DNA from: Cyprinodon diabolis
Taxonomy: Eukaryota; Chordata; Actinopteri; Cyprinodontiformes; Cyprinodontidae
Length of the DNA: 64,000 bases
NCBI GenBank assembly: GCA_030533445.1
Contig: CM060076.1
Span: 25,034,603-25,098,602, forward strand
Reading direction: 5' to 3'
Notes under the pieces: model-generated
What the model was told of the DNA's origin: nothing
Seen by the model: only the letters and a program-made list of their open reading frames with translations
The model's database searches: none
In this document: positions 49,602 through 61,135 of the stretch, piece after piece
Layout of the letters: every line of letters begins with the position of its first letter
How positions within the stretch are numbered: position 1 is the stretch's first letter
Translations under genes and position numbers: made by a program

Positions 49602-50336
49602 TGTCATGTTGGCTTTCAGGGATCTAACCCACATGCAGAACACTCAGCGGCTGGGAAAAGGTTCACAAAGTTTATTGAAGATGAATCACACTAAAGGACG
49701 ACAATTTCTGGGATAACTGGGTCCGGGTCTGGTCACGGCTGGTTTTCACTGCAGAGACGGACAGATTGGTTAGCAGTCTTTCAGTGAACTTGCAGGTTGG
49801 GTGTTTGAAGGTCTATACCTGATCCGAGATGAGCAGAGCGGTAGAAGGGGGGAACCAGGAGGGTCCAGACGCTGAAGGCAGGCAGAGGGCTAGGCAGAGG
49901 CAGGGCAGAGCAGATAATCTTACTGAGCAGGTTCAGAGCTTCTCCCTCAGCTCTTGCTGAGAGCGGGCAGGCAGGTTTCAGACTGAGTTGGATTTCCAGG
50001 GTTCTTCTGAGAACAGACAGCTTGTTTTCACGCTTGAGAAACCCTTCCAGGTCTTCAGATTTCCAGGCAGGTTCTTCCTGAGAAGCAGAGAGGACAAAAA
50101 GCAGATTAAGTTCAGGTTCAGGCTTCAGGGGAGTCAGAGATTCAGACAGGCAGGTTGGCTCAGGTTCGCTAACCATAACTGGCAAACACTCTGGCGTCAG
50201 ATTGTAGCTCTGCCCCTCCTTAAATGCTGGTCTGCTGATGAGCTCATGAGCCGCAGGTGTGGTGGTCAGCTTCAGCCCCAGGAGACCTAGAACGCCCTCT
50301 GATGGAGAAAGGTGGACAGACCTCCAGATCCCAACA
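49602..50336 (-). repeat. 3' LTR (complete)
   Basis: 735 bases, TG...CA ends. On the plus strand it begins TGTCATGTTGGC and ends CCCAACA. AATAAA on the minus strand (near 49674) is the likely polyadenylation signal. The frame 49781-50350 through it is not a gene. Confidence 0.92.
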
Positions 50337-50348
50337 GTACCCCCCCTC
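50337..50348 (-). promoter_or_regulatory. Polypurine tract
   Basis: On the minus strand GAGGGGGGGTAC lies between the pol stop codon (50347-50349) and the LTR; it would prime plus-strand DNA synthesis. It overlaps the stop by two bases. Confidence 0.8.
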
Positions 50349-50961
50349 AACGACCGCCTCCTGGTCGTCCAGAAGATGTAGATGGCAGAGACTCACGGTA
50401 GTCGTCAATCAAGGTGGGGTCTAAGATGAAGGACCCAGGGACCCAAGTGCGGTCCTCCGGACCGTAGCCCTCCCAGTCGACCAGGTACTGCCAACCGCGG
50501 CCTCGGTGACGGGAGTCCACGATCCGGCGAACGGTGAAGGCAGGGTGACCATCAATGTCCCGGGCGGGTGGAGGGGAGTCGGACGGAGGGCACAAAGGAC
50601 TGGTGAGAACGGGCTTGATTTGGGATACATGGAAGGTCGGGTGGATACGGAGTGAGGGTGGCAGATGCAGGCGGACGGCAGACGGGTTGATGATGGATGC
50701 AATCTTGTAGGGACCGATGAACCTAGGGGAGAGTTTACGGGACATGGATCAGAGAGGAATGTCACGGGTAGATAACCAGACCTGTTGATCGGGTGAGTAG
50801 ATGGGAGCTGGACGTCGCTTGCGATCGGAGTATCTCTTATTCTGAGCCGATGTTCGATTTAGTGCTGAAATGGTTTCTTTCCAGAGCCTCTGGCAGCGGC
50901 GAATGTGAGGGTACGGAGATTTCTCTTTCACCTTCTGGAAACAGGGGTGGTTGATAGCCAA
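50347..50961 (-). pseudogene. pol: pol C-terminus: integrase tail and chromodomain
   Basis: The frame runs from about 50961 through an in-frame TGA (50749-50751) to the stop at 50347. It contains the integrase C-terminal segment ([46 protein letters not shown]) and then a chromodomain ([32 protein letters not shown]). Chromodomains steer integration of these elements to chromatin. It lies in a different frame from the upstream integrase core, because of a frameshift near 50945. Confidence 0.9.
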
Positions 50962-51505
50962 GGGATACTTGGAATGGAGACAGACCAGTAGCGGATGAAA
51001 TTTGAGTGTTGTGAGCGTACTCTACCCAGGGGAGGAACTGACTCCAGTCGGTAGGATTGGTGGACGTCAGACAGCGAAGGGTGGATTCCATTTCCTGGTT
51101 CATACATTCAGTCTGCCCGTTGGACTGAGGATGATAACCTGAAGACAACGATACTTTGGTGTTCAGAGCTGAGCAGAAGTGTTTCCATACCTGAGAGGTG
51201 AACTGAGGGCCTCTATCAGAGAGGATCTCCTGGGGGATGCCCTGGAGTCTGAAAACATGTTTGACCAACAGTTGAGCCGTTTGGAAGGCTGTCGGGAGCT
51301 TCCTGAGAGGGACAAGATGACATGTTTTAGAGAAGCGATCTATAATGGTAAGGATTGTTGTCATACCCTTGGAGATTGGCAGGCCGGTAACAAAATCCAC
51401 AGCAACGTGGGACCAGGGACGAGAAGGAACAGGCAACGGATGCAGGAGACCTGATGGAGGCTGATGAGAAGGTTTGTTTCTAGCACAAACTGGACATGCT
51501 AGAAC
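50837..51505 (-). pseudogene. pol: Integrase zinc-finger end and catalytic core
   Basis: It follows the stop at 51506-51508 in the same frame as the reverse transcriptase. The Cys pair of the HHCC finger (ACPVCARNK) lies just after that stop. The core has Asp in VDFVTGLP, Asp in LSDRGPQF and Glu in NGQTECMN; 35 residues separate the last two, the standard D,D35E spacing. The frame leaves the true path at [11 protein letters not shown], where the frameshift lies. Confidence 0.93.
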
Positions 51506-53317
51506 CTATTCTTTTATGTCTCTATGAAGAGACGGCCACCAGAAACGACGAGTAATAAGGGCAATAGTTCTGCTCACACCAGTATGGGCGGAAAACTTGG
51601 CAGAATGCATCCAGTGGGTCAGACAAGATCTGACGGAGGTAGGTACATACGTCCGATTGGGCGGTCCATTTCCAGGGTCAGGTTCTGAAGCTTGTGCTTC
51701 TTTAATCAGGTCGGTGATCTCCCAGGAAACGGCTGCCACCGTACAGCTGGCAGGTAGGACGGATTCAGGAGTTTCGGGCTTGTCAGATGAGTACAGGCGA
51801 GAGAGAGAATCAGGTTTGACATTCTTTGAACCAGGTCTGTAGAAAATAATCAGATTGAAGCGGGAGAAAAACAGAGACCAGCAGGACTGATGGGGATTTG
51901 ATCTTTTAGTTGATTGTATGTATGACAGATTCTTGTGGTCGGTCCATACCAATACAGGATGTTCTGCACCCTCTAGCCAATGCTGCCACTCTTCTAGTGC
52001 GAGTTTGATTGCCAGAAGTTCTCTGTCACCAACATCATAATTTTGTTCAGCTGGAGAGAGTCTGCGGGAGAAAAAGGCGCATGGGTGAGTTTTATGATCA
52101 GAGTCTGATAGTTGTGATAAAAGTGCTTCCACTCCAGATTCAGATGCATCCACCTCCAGTATAAATTGTTTGGAGGGATCAGGTTGGATGAGAATGGGTG
52201 CGCTGGAAAAAAGAGCCTTGAGCTTTTTAAATGCGGAGTCAGCCTCTTCAGACCAGTGAAACGTTCTCTTGACGGAGGTCAGGGCTGTGAGAGGCTGGGC
52301 TGTCTGGCTGTAATTCCTGATGAAACCTCTGTAAAAATTAGCAAAGCCCAAAAATCTCTGTAGCTGCTTGCGATTCTCGGGGGTAGGCCAGTCCAAAACC
52401 GCCTTAATCTTGTCCTCGGATGGCTTCACCTGCCCGCCCTCGAGCACGAATCCTAGGAAGGTAACAGAGGGTTGGTGAAACTCACATTTTTCAGCCTTGA
52501 CGAAGAGCTTATTTTCCAGAAGCCTTTGGAGAACCAAACAAACATGTTTCTTATGGTCAGACAGGTTCTTAGAGTAAATCAGGATATCGTCAATATAGAC
52601 GAAGACAAAAATGTTGAGGAAATCTCTCAAAACATCGTTAACCAGGGCTTGAAAACAGGCAGGAGCGTTAGTCAGACCAAAGGGCATAACCAGGTACTCG
52701 AACTGGCCTAGAGGGGTTTTAAAAGCCGTCTTCCACTCATCTCCCTCTCTGATTCTGAGGAGATGGTAGGCATTTCTTAGATCCAATTTAGAGAAAATGG
52801 TGGCCCCTTGAACAGGTTCAAAGGCGGATGCGAGCAGAGGCAGGGGGTATTTGTTCTTAATGGTTATTTGGTTGAGTCCTCTATAATCAATACAGGGCCG
52901 GAGAGATCCATCCTTCTTGCCTACGAAGTAAAAACCGGCACCAAGAGGAGATGAGGAGGGCCGAATAATACCGGCGGCTAAAGACTCATTAATATACTTC
53001 TCCATGGTTTCTCTTTCGGGCTTGGAGATATTAAAGAGTCGACTACTGGGAAGTGGAGCCCCAGGTAAAAGGTCAATGGCACAATCGTATGGTCTGTGAG
53101 GAGGAAGTGACAAAGAACTGACCATACTGAAGACAGGTGCTAGATCATGGTAGTCAGGAGGTACATTGGATAAATCAGGCGGATCAGCTTCCTGATGACT
53201 GGCTGGGGAGTGAATAGACGGAGCTGCAGAGCGGAGACATGAGACATGGCAGGAGGCAGACCAGGATTCAATGTGTTTCTTAGCCCAATTAATGTGTGGG
53301 TTGTGACGTCCAGCCAC
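51506..53317 (-). pseudogene. pol: Reverse transcriptase and RNase H
   Basis: 603-codon frame. Reverse transcriptase: [51 protein letters not shown] and catalytic [11 protein letters not shown] are all present. The RNase H part has [39 protein letters not shown] and WTDHKNL, followed by the start of the integrase zinc finger ([18 protein letters not shown]). It ends at an in-frame TAG. The first residues are the end of the protease-RT linker, reached by a frameshift from the gag frame near 53315. Confidence 0.95.
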
Positions 53318-53730
53318 TCATATCCTAGAACTAGCGGAAAACAGGCAGATGGAAAAACCAAAAATGAAACTGTCTCTCTGTGGTTACCGGAGATCAGCAG
53401 TTCGAGTGGCTGAGTCTGATGAGTTACTTGAGGTAGTCTCTTCCCGGCTTTTACCTTAGCTGGGCAGGTTGAAACGAAGTGGCCGGGTTCTCCACAGTAC
53501 ATGCACAGGTTCCCCTTAACTCTCCTTTGCCTCTCTTCTGTCGAGAGTCTAGTGTGACCGATTTGCATGGGCTCGACTTCGGAAACCTCTGTGGGTGGAG
53601 AGACATGATGAGTTGTAGAAGAAAAAGCAGAAGCAGGCTGATTTCGGCTCCTTGATCTGGAGTCAGGTTCAGAGGACAAGGAACAAACAGATGTGGTATT
53701 AAAGTTGTTTGCAGGGGCAGAAACAGAACA
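53140..53730 (-). pseudogene. gag: gag C-terminus with CCHC zinc knuckle, protease remnant
   Basis: It contains EPMQIGHTRLSTEERQRR and the nucleic-acid-binding knuckle CMYCGEPGHFVSTC (C-x2-C-x4-H-x4-C). Eleven residues later the frame jumps to THQTQPLELLISGNHRETVS, a segment which in the family lies after the protease; no Asp-Ser/Thr-Gly active site is present between them, so an in-frame deletion is inferred. Most of gag before the knuckle is missing because of the large deletion next to the 5' LTR. The frame is lost after LGYEWL (near 53315). Confidence 0.88.
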
Positions 53731-53757
53731 AACGTGAGATCTTACTTTAGATCTTTG

Positions 53758-54279
53758 TCTGGTCCGAGATGAGCAGAGCGGTAGAAAGGGGGAACCAGGA
53801 GGGTCCAGAGGCTGAAGGCAGGCAGAGGGCTAGGCAGAGGCAGGGCAGAGCAGATAATCTTACTGAGCAGGTTCAGAGCTTCTCCCTCAGCTCTTGCTGA
53901 GAGCGGGAAGGCAGATTTCAGACTGAGTTGGATTTCCAGGGTTCTTCTGAGAACAGACAGCTTGTTTTTACGCTTGAGAAACCCTTCCAGGTCTTCAGGT
54001 TTCCAGGCAGGTTCTTCCTGTGAAGCAGAGAGGACAAAAAATAGATTAGGTTCAGGCTTCAGGGGAGTCAGAGATTCAGACAGGCAGGTTGGCTCAGGTT
54101 CGCTAACAAACTGGCAAATAACTGGCAAACACTCTGGCGTCGGATTGTAGCTCGGACCCTCCTTAAATGCTGGTCTCCTGATGAGCTCATGAGGCGCAGG
54201 TGTGGTGATCAGCTTCAGCCCCAGGAGACCTAGAACGCCCTCTGCTGGAGAAAGGTGGACAGACCTCCAAAACCCAACA
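53758..54279 (-). repeat. 5' LTR, truncated
   Basis: Matches 49819-50336 with scattered substitutions and a small insertion (CTGGCAAATAA near 54110), but lacks the counterpart of 49602-49818, i.e. the end of the LTR next to the primer-binding site. The breakpoint is at about 53757. Confidence 0.9.
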
Positions 54280-55335
54280 CTCTAAGTTTTTTTGTTTTTA
54301 TGTAGAGGATTCAGCTCATTCAAAAAAACAAAAACAAACTAAACAACAGATAACATATAAATTACTGTAGAATATCTTGCTCTTTCTAAAAAAAATAACA
54401 GTCATTAATAAAATAAACAAATTTTTCTTTTATACTACTGGTTTTAATTACAATGAAAAGAAAAAAATACTAAATATAAAATCTCTATCTATTGTGATAT
54501 ATGTCGTAGCATGCTCTCATTTAATATGACACATTCCTAAACATGTTTTGACAGAAGCAACCATAAAGTGTTGCTTTTGGAAACACATAAATTGTAAAGG
54601 CATTGTAAGAATATGAATGAGTTTCTCACCTTCACCCACATCACCACAGCCCTTGCTGCTTTTTTTTTCAGAAGCTTCTTGTATTGATTGCTGTGATATC
54701 CCTCTGCAAGTGGAGCTTGGTTGAAACCGAGAGTATTTTTTTTACTGTTGAAGATTAATAAGGGGCACAGTGATGGGTCACCAAAGAAAGGAACGATGAA
54801 AAGATACAGTTCTTAGTGAAGGTCGTCACAACAACCAGCACACCTTTAAAAGAGCACGAATTGGTTGCATCTCGTGGGCAAACTCACTCTGGATGGAAAT
54901 ATTAATACATTTTTCTTCCACTTTAAAGACACACTGGCAGAAGTTTGATTGTTTTTTTGTTTTTTTTTCCACTTTCAGTGTGAAGCATATACCCCTTTCC
55001 CCAGGTAATTCTAGGTGGAGAAGATCAATCCCAAACACACTACCCTTAAGGTCTTTTCCCAACATTTCCACACTTCTTTCTCCTTTTATTTCTGTAAGCT
55101 TTTTTTCATGGCTGCACGGCTGTTACATCAATAATTACCAGGCATCATCCATGACTACCCCCTATTCTGTAATCTGCTGTATGTAAGCACACAGTTTTTC
55201 TTGCTGACGTACAGAAACATCAAGATTTAAAGGCTGCAAGGTTGTAAAAGGGAGGAAGCAGATGGATGAGGACTGTCTTGAGTGGCTCCAGGAAATTAAC
55301 ACAGGCTTTATTACGTGTCGCCTGCAACCTGCATA

Positions 55336-55340
<5 letters not shown>

Positions 55341-55367
<27 letters not shown>

Positions 55368-55381
55368 CCACACACATACAC
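55341..55381. repeat. (CA)n microsatellite
   Basis: CA/CCCA run; Cys/Val-rich frames through it are spurious. Confidence 0.95.
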
Positions 55382-55399
55382 AAGGCATTTAACTATTAC

Positions 55400-55564
55400 C
55401 AGTACAATACAGCCCATGACGGCAGCTCCCAAAGCTAAAAAGAAAAGTGAAATGTCAGGATTATATGAAAGCAAGCGCTGTAATGAGATGATGATAGCGT
55501 CTCCCATGATGGCAAGTTGACACAAGGATGAATGGGCCTCTGGGAGGTTGTTGTCAATAACCTG
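55400..55564 (-). CDS. Candidate host exon encoding a hydrophobic segment
   Basis: Exon-like segment of 55 codons in phase 0 at both ends. The acceptor is TATCTGCTTCAG and the donor GTAATAG, the donor weak. It encodes QVIDNNLPEAHSSLCQLAIM, then GDAIIISLQRLLSYNPDIS and a hydrophobic stretch LFFLALGAAVMGCIVL that could span a membrane. The phase fits the exon candidate at 60990-61135, 5.4 kb upstream on the same strand. No gene recognised. The hydrophobic end could also be intron read-through if a donor is used earlier. Confidence 0.45.
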
Positions 55565-56989
55565 CTGAAGCAGATAAAATGACATTAGAGTCAATTAGCT
55601 GACAAGCTCAGGTGGATGCATGTTTTTAGCATCCAATTTCAAACAGTATTTGCAATTTCAAACATGTTTTTGCAGTCTTTATATAAGGAATTCTGTAAGG
55701 GCCGTTGTTAATTGTAGCTGTTAAAGTTATTGAGAGATACTGTAGACTAGACAGACAAAGGGATAGAAAGGGCCCTACACTCTGTTCAGACTTTGTTCCA
55801 ATGCCACTAGGGAACAAGGGATACTGTCAGAAACTCATCCAATCCATTCTGAGAATTTAAATATGTTGAAAAACACTATAATTTTCTCTGATCAGAAAAA
55901 ATATTGATAGCAGAAAAACTATGAAGAAAGTGCATGCATATATATCACTGGCAGAGCCAGAATATTTTCATAGGATTGGTCAGGCAGGGACCAATGTAGG
56001 GACAATGGCCAGTAACTGAAATGCCCCAAAATTTAATATCCTTATTTATTTAAATAAATTATTGAAGAAAGATATTGACACAAATATCATTAGCTCTATG
56101 CTCTCCATATTAACCATTTATGGTGTATATAATAAGCACATTAACCGGATTGACCAGTAGTTCTTTATTTCTACTTATATGGAAGATTCCTAGATGACTG
56201 GAGAGACATAATTTCCCCTTCAACTCCAAATTCCACCAAAAAACTTTTGAAAATACCATAAATTCTGTGTTTGTCACCTTTATTGTTAGTTTATTGATGT
56301 GTTCATATTTAGATCATCTTTCTGCAGAGAATAGCAAAAGGTACACAAAGTTAACTCTATATCTTCCAAACCTGTTTTAAATGGCTGACAGTCTGTGGAT
56401 TGACAGTCCTCAAAATTGGCTGCCTGTTCAGTATGGAGATATTTACAATTATCTCAGTAACACATGACTTTATACAACAGAGGCAATAAGGGCATACAAG
56501 TCATTAGAAGTATATAAACTTCTTCCTGTCTGGACATGTGGGGCAAATAGTTTATCATAGTGATGATCGCGTGAGCACAGTGTGCTTCTTGAAGTGCACC
56601 ATGATGCCATCGCAAAACATAACAAACAAGAAAGGGCGTCTCCAGGTGTGTGTCTGCTTGGACAAAATATGAGGATATGTAGTGTCTGCCCTCTGCACAT
56701 GCAAAGCAGTGTAAGATGATTTGATATTTATATAAATGTATGTGAATCTATTAGATGCAAGCCGTATATTTTTGGATGTGCAATTATTTTATAGAAATGT
56801 TGGTCAATATAAACCTTTAGTCCAAATGGGTACACTTAAAAAATCTTTTAAATCACATGTAAATTAGAGATTTAGGACATTAGCTTGGGAAGTTGACCAC
56901 TAAAAACAATATGGGGCGCTAGTGTTTTGCCCTCCAGCAGCAAACCACGGGGCGGGATTTTGTGCATGTGACATCTTGTTTTCAACGTG

Positions 56990-57215
56990 CCTATAGGTCT
57001 TACTTTAAAGATGTATGAATATAGTATACATTATATCTTAAGAATAAAAGTTTCAGAAATACCAAATTAGGATTTAAAGAGTGTCAGTGTTTATTCCAAA
57101 ATATCACTCTTCAGATCTGACAAGTCTCTTCTGATCAACAGAAGCCAAGGTTCCATTGAAGAGTGAAACAGCCCTTAGATCTATTATCAACTCAGAAGTT
57201 GAATATCTGCAGTTG
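56990..57215. repeat. Two-locus dispersed repeat, copy 2
   Basis: Matches 47655-47885 in the same orientation, including TTCAGATCTGACAAGTCTCT and GTTGAATATCTGCAG. Confidence 0.75.
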
Positions 57216-57477
57216 TTAGACTTTATTGTTAGTTTAGTGATGTGATTAGTTAATTATTGTATTATTGTTGTCCAATAAAACTGATAAAACAGATAAAGTT
57301 GTGATGATCAATGTGCTAACAATTAAGATGTCAAATTATTTAAGATATTCCCCCTCAATTGAATAAGTTAGGAAATTCCTAAACATACTGCCATAGGTAT
57401 AGCAATCATCCCGTGGTAAGTAATGCAGATAGTACCATTGTGCATAAAAAGATAAAGAATTTAAATATTATTGAATA

Positions 57478-57675
57478 TTATTCTCACATTGGAGAAATTT
57501 ACCTCTGCATTTAACTCATCCCTTTGGGGAGCAGTGGGCAGCCATCTTGCGTTGCCCAGGGGTCAAGTATGTTGCTCGGAGACCCAGAGTGGCAGTCTGT
57601 GGATGTGGGGCTCAAAATTAAAGACCTCAGGATTCCAAGCGCTATGCCCTAACCATTAGGCTGCTACTCCCCCCT
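57478..57675 (-). mobile_element. tRNA-derived SINE, copy 2
   Basis: On the minus strand the head AGCAGCCTAATGGTTAGGGC resembles an A box within a tRNA-like 5' region; the B box is decayed (TTTTGAGCCCC). The body CTGCCCACTGCTCCCCAAAG and AATGTGAGAATAATATTC matches copy 1 at 15830-16003. Confidence 0.7.
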
Positions 57676-57689
57676 AAGCATGAGCAGTA

Positions 57690-58010
57690 CTTTAGCAGGG
57701 ACAAGGGAGGTGGGACTTCATTAATCATGGACCAGTTTTGGGTTAATTTGCAGGCCAACAACGACCTTAACAACTCCACATTACAAAGGGGTGGACCTGT
57801 TTTTGGTTCAAATTGCATGTTTTCGAAGCCATAACAATGCTTTTGTCTGGCTACTCTATAAACCCAGGAGCTTTATACTACTCCAGACATTTTGAATTGA
57901 GAAAGCTTTCTGGATGGGAACTGAAACATCTTCAAAGTTGGAAAAAGGTCTAGGGGTTTGCTTTAAATTTTTTTGGAATGACTATGTCCTGGTTGGCGGA
58001 GAATCTTCAC
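57690..58010. mobile_element. Fragment resembling a fish Penelope-like element (tentative)
   Basis: The segment CTATAAACCCAGGAGC followed by CTTTCTGGATGGGAACTGAA and ACATCTTCAAAG resembles a recurrent fish repeat with CTTCTGGATGAGAGGTGAAACGTC-like wording. Assignment is from memory and weak. Confidence 0.25.
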
Positions 58011-58385
58011 GGGCATTTAATATGTTCAGTTAATTAAAATCATTTATCTATAAGTGTGTGCTTTTATAAGTTTAATCTTAACAATTAAACAGAGTATGTT
58101 TAGTCTCATAAAAAAACGTAACACCCCTAAAGAAAATAACAACCTTAGTCGGATGTAAAGTGTATTCCTTAAGTATAGGTAGATGTGTACTGGTAGCGTT
58201 AAGGAGCCTACAATCCATATATATTTTCAGAGAGGTGATTTTATTTAAATGAAAAAAAAAACACAATATAAAGATGGTAGATCAGCAGACTACTTCCAGC
58301 TGCAAGTATTTATAAAGTGTCAATGTATAAATGCATAAAGGAGTATGTTGGTTTGCTCAGATGTCCCACTGTACAGCTGGTCCGT

Positions 58386-58405
58386 GATGATGGATGGATG
58401 GATGG
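58386..58405. repeat. (GATG)n microsatellite
   Basis: Short run of GATG units. Confidence 0.85.
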
Positions 58406-59098
58406 TTTATTAGATCATCAAGCATCAGGGTCACTAGGGAAGTAAACACCGCTGTGCCAGTTTGAATTGTTATAACTGTTCTTTTTGTTTTTAGAAGGAG
58501 CTAATGAAGAGGTTTGATATTTTAAAGTCACTTTTAGCCATCCAAAGCCCATCTATGGGATAGTCTCATTTATAAGTTACATAAAATTCCCTAAAACTTT
58601 GAAGTGTAGCTTCAGAGATTTGAGAAAAAAATGAATAATCATTCTTCCATGTCCCTCTACTTGGCTACAGCCCTTGTTCCTCGGCCACTTGGACAAAAAG
58701 GTAAAACATAACACGAAAATTATTCAGGCAGAAGCCAGCTAACAGCTGTTTCTGTGCACAGCATGCTCACGCACTCTTAACGTAATAACAGTCTACACAC
58801 AACATTAACCCCCTCGTTCATAAAATGGTAAAATCTGAGACATTTCTGAGGAAGGCTTTAGCCTGGGGCAGGTGGTCCAAAATGGGGACTCCATATGAAA
58901 CACATACACAAAAACAAAATAAATAGAAGAAGAGAAACTTAGGATCAATGCCACCATTTTTTTGGTTGGTGTTTATTTTTGATGAATATATCTTTTTTTA
59001 AATTTTATGCAAAAGTGTCATTAAAACAAACCATTACTGATCCCTTATGAGGAATAGGAGGGGAGTTGGCATAATTTCACCAGGAGCGGGTTCGGACA

Positions 59099-59652
59099 AG
59101 CCTGATAAACCAGACTAAATGTGAGATTAAATGTGTAATTTAGTCTGGCCCTGATGAATGAGACATTGGAAGATTGTTGATGAGAACAACCTGTTGTCTT
59201 CCAAACCATGTCTGTGCATATTAGCCAACACTCTGACTAATGAGCACAACTGACTCTGACGTAGTAAGCGCAACAGAAAGCTAGTGGGGGAGTGTAAATC
59301 AATAGCCTGTTGGTAAAACGGCAAATAGGTCTTTCTTAAAAAATGAATGAGCGTAGAGCCTCTTCCTGCTCACGTTTCAACGAAAAAGTCTAATCCTTCC
59401 AAAACTGATTCCAAAATGAGTCAAACGAGAACTGTTCAATCGTTGTTGCTATCTTCCTTCTTGTGCTTTCTCCAGTGTCGTGCAGCTTTGTCGTCCCATC
59501 CTTAAAATCCCATCCCACTTTGCATCCAAAATTTCCAAACACACCTCTGCGTTGTGATTGGCCCGCCAGTTCTAGGGCCATTGATCGAGGCTAGACCACT
59601 CGCAGGTAAAAATGATTTTGGCGGCTGGCGGATGGGGCTAGTTTACTAGGCT
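59099..59652. mobile_element. MITE with 12-bp TIRs
   Basis: AGCCTGATAAAC (59099-59110) and GTTTACTAGGCT (59641-59652) are inverted with two mismatches. Flanks TTCGGACA (59091-59098) and TTGGGACA (59656-59663) are 7 of 8 identical, compatible with an 8-bp (hAT-like) duplication if the right end extends a few bases. The interior is GC-rich near 59540-59640; no transposase. The minus-strand frames 59127-59324 and 59390-59581 lie inside it and are not genes. Confidence 0.6.
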
Positions 59653-59663
59653 AGGTTGGGACA

Positions 59664-60980
59664 GCAACTTTTTTTACTCAGGACAAGATTTTTTTTTTTC
59701 TGCTGGAATCGGATGGGACAAGACAGAAAATACAATCCTGTGTCACACTTTAATTAACACACAGCTGAATAGCTGCATCACACTGGCAACCTTAAGTGAA
59801 TGACAGTACAGGGAAGGGACTGGAGATAACTTAAGATAACTATGAAGCAATGGAAAACATAACCTAAAGATAACAAAATAAATAACTAATAAATATCCAA
59901 AATGCTGAAAAGAGATAACTTATAATAAAAGAGAAAATGTCAGAACAGCCACTTAAAATATGTAAACATTTCTAGATATATGAAACTTAATTCCTCCCAG
60001 CATAATTTAATTTTCTTTACTTTCTAAAATTCAGTTTCTGCTACAAACATGTAATTTAGAAAATATATAATTACAGTTAGTTCTAGGAGTGATATTTTGA
60101 TCAGAGAGAATCTTATTTTAGTGATCTACATATGGTTAACTTTGATTTGTGATACTCATGTACAAAACAAATAATAAAGGTGAGATCTCCATACGCTTCA
60201 AAAAACACCAAACAGTAAGTAATTAAATAGTTTTTTTATACATGACTAAAGGGATGCACACCTGTTGAGGTAGTTTAAAGTCTATTTTCCGTACAAAACT
60301 AAAGGGATAAACTCCATAAACTAAACATTTATTGACTATGGGTATGTTGGTCTCACCGGCTATCCTCATCTGACATAACACCATCATTCACTGAAATATG
60401 CTTGACTTGCAGCTGAACAATATTTGTTCATAAACACTTATATTTGGAATGGAAGTTGTGGTAAATTTATTTTATATATGTACAGAATTATCTGTTTGGC
60501 CATGATTTGAGCTCAACACTATAATTTGTTATTCTAACACGCAGCCAGTAGGGCATGTGTTCACAAACAATATACTGTATGAACGTCTGTAAATTATCTG
60601 ATTAAATAAGAAATTTACCACCCCTACTATGGTATGCAATAAATATATTAAAGTTGCACAACACTGTGACTTCAAATGCAATGATAATACATTTATTTGA
60701 TTCAGCATAATATTTTTCATTTGATACAGGACAGATATTTCAAAGTCATTCAGAAAACAAAACACAACTAACTCAAAATAACTCTGCATAATGACACCGA
60801 AGGGAATGCATAATATCCTGCCCTTGAAGTCTGAAAATGCGTTTTACTAAAAGCTTACAGGCATTAATGTTCTTTTTGGCTGGACGCAATTTGTCATAGA
60901 AAATGTTGTTTGTTCCCACTGAAGAGAAATGAGGAAAGGCACATTTTTTGACCCCGAATGTACAGTCTGTTTCATCTTCA
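59664..60980. other. No gene recognised
   Basis: AT-rich. The minus-strand frame 60529-60789 shows no motif. Confidence 0.4.
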
Positions 60981-60989
60981 TAAACTCAC

Positions 60990-61135
60990 CTCCACTCCGC
61001 TGGTCCTCTCTTCCTTTTCCGTGTGACTCTCGTTTCCTCTGTGTGCTGAAATCACCATCTGGGAAAGGCTGATAAGCTCTGAGGCAGTCACCAGCACCGG
61101 ACCATTGAGTTGAAGAGCTGTCTTGAGACAGTCAG
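60990..61135 (-). CDS. Candidate host exon, 48 codons
   Basis: The acceptor is GGCTAACCAG, with CTAAC a possible branch site and TTACCCTCTGCGCTTGG before it. The donor is strong: GAG followed by GTGAGTTTA. After two bases (phase 1 entry) it reads DCLKTALQLNGPVLVTASEL, ISLSQMVISAHRGNESHTEK and EERTSGVE, with balanced amino-acid use and third-position GC above background, which is unlike the random frames nearby. It ends in phase 0, matching the start of the exon candidate at 55400-55564. I do not recognise the protein. Confidence 0.6.

Larger units (their letters stand above)
49602..54279 (-). mobile_element. Ty3/gypsy chromovirus, internally deleted and decayed
   Basis: LTR retrotransposon on the minus strand, flanked by the 5-bp duplication CTCTA (49597-49601 and 54280-54284). 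Order on the minus strand: truncated 5' LTR (54279-53758), gag zinc-knuckle end, reverse transcriptase/RNase H, integrase, chromodomain, polypurine tract and complete 3' LTR (50336-49602). The order RT-RH-IN with a C-terminal chromodomain defines a chromovirus. A deletion has removed the 3' part of the 5' LTR, the primer-binding site and most of gag; the protease active site is also missing. Visible coding breaks are frameshifts near 53315 and 50945 and in-frame stops at 51506-51508 and 50749-50751. It is not competent to transpose on its own. Confidence 0.95.

Noticed and set aside
49781..50350. 189-codon minus-strand frame
   Set aside because: It lies in the 3' LTR and is duplicated in part in the 5' LTR (53742-54128); LTR sequence, not a protein gene.
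54630..54703. Possible 74-base minus-strand exon (GISQQSIQEASEKKSSKGCG)
   Set aside because: Splice sites are acceptable, but the required phase does not match the candidate exon at 55400-55564 and two frames are open by chance in A-rich DNA.
54826..55071. Minus-strand frame with CVFKVEEKCINISIQSEFAH
   Set aside because: Alternative donors give conflicting ends and no family motif is seen; kept out of the gene list.
55220..55594. The full 124-codon frame around the exon candidate
   Set aside because: Its second half translates the (GT)n repeat and has no support; only 55400-55564 between splice-like sites is kept.
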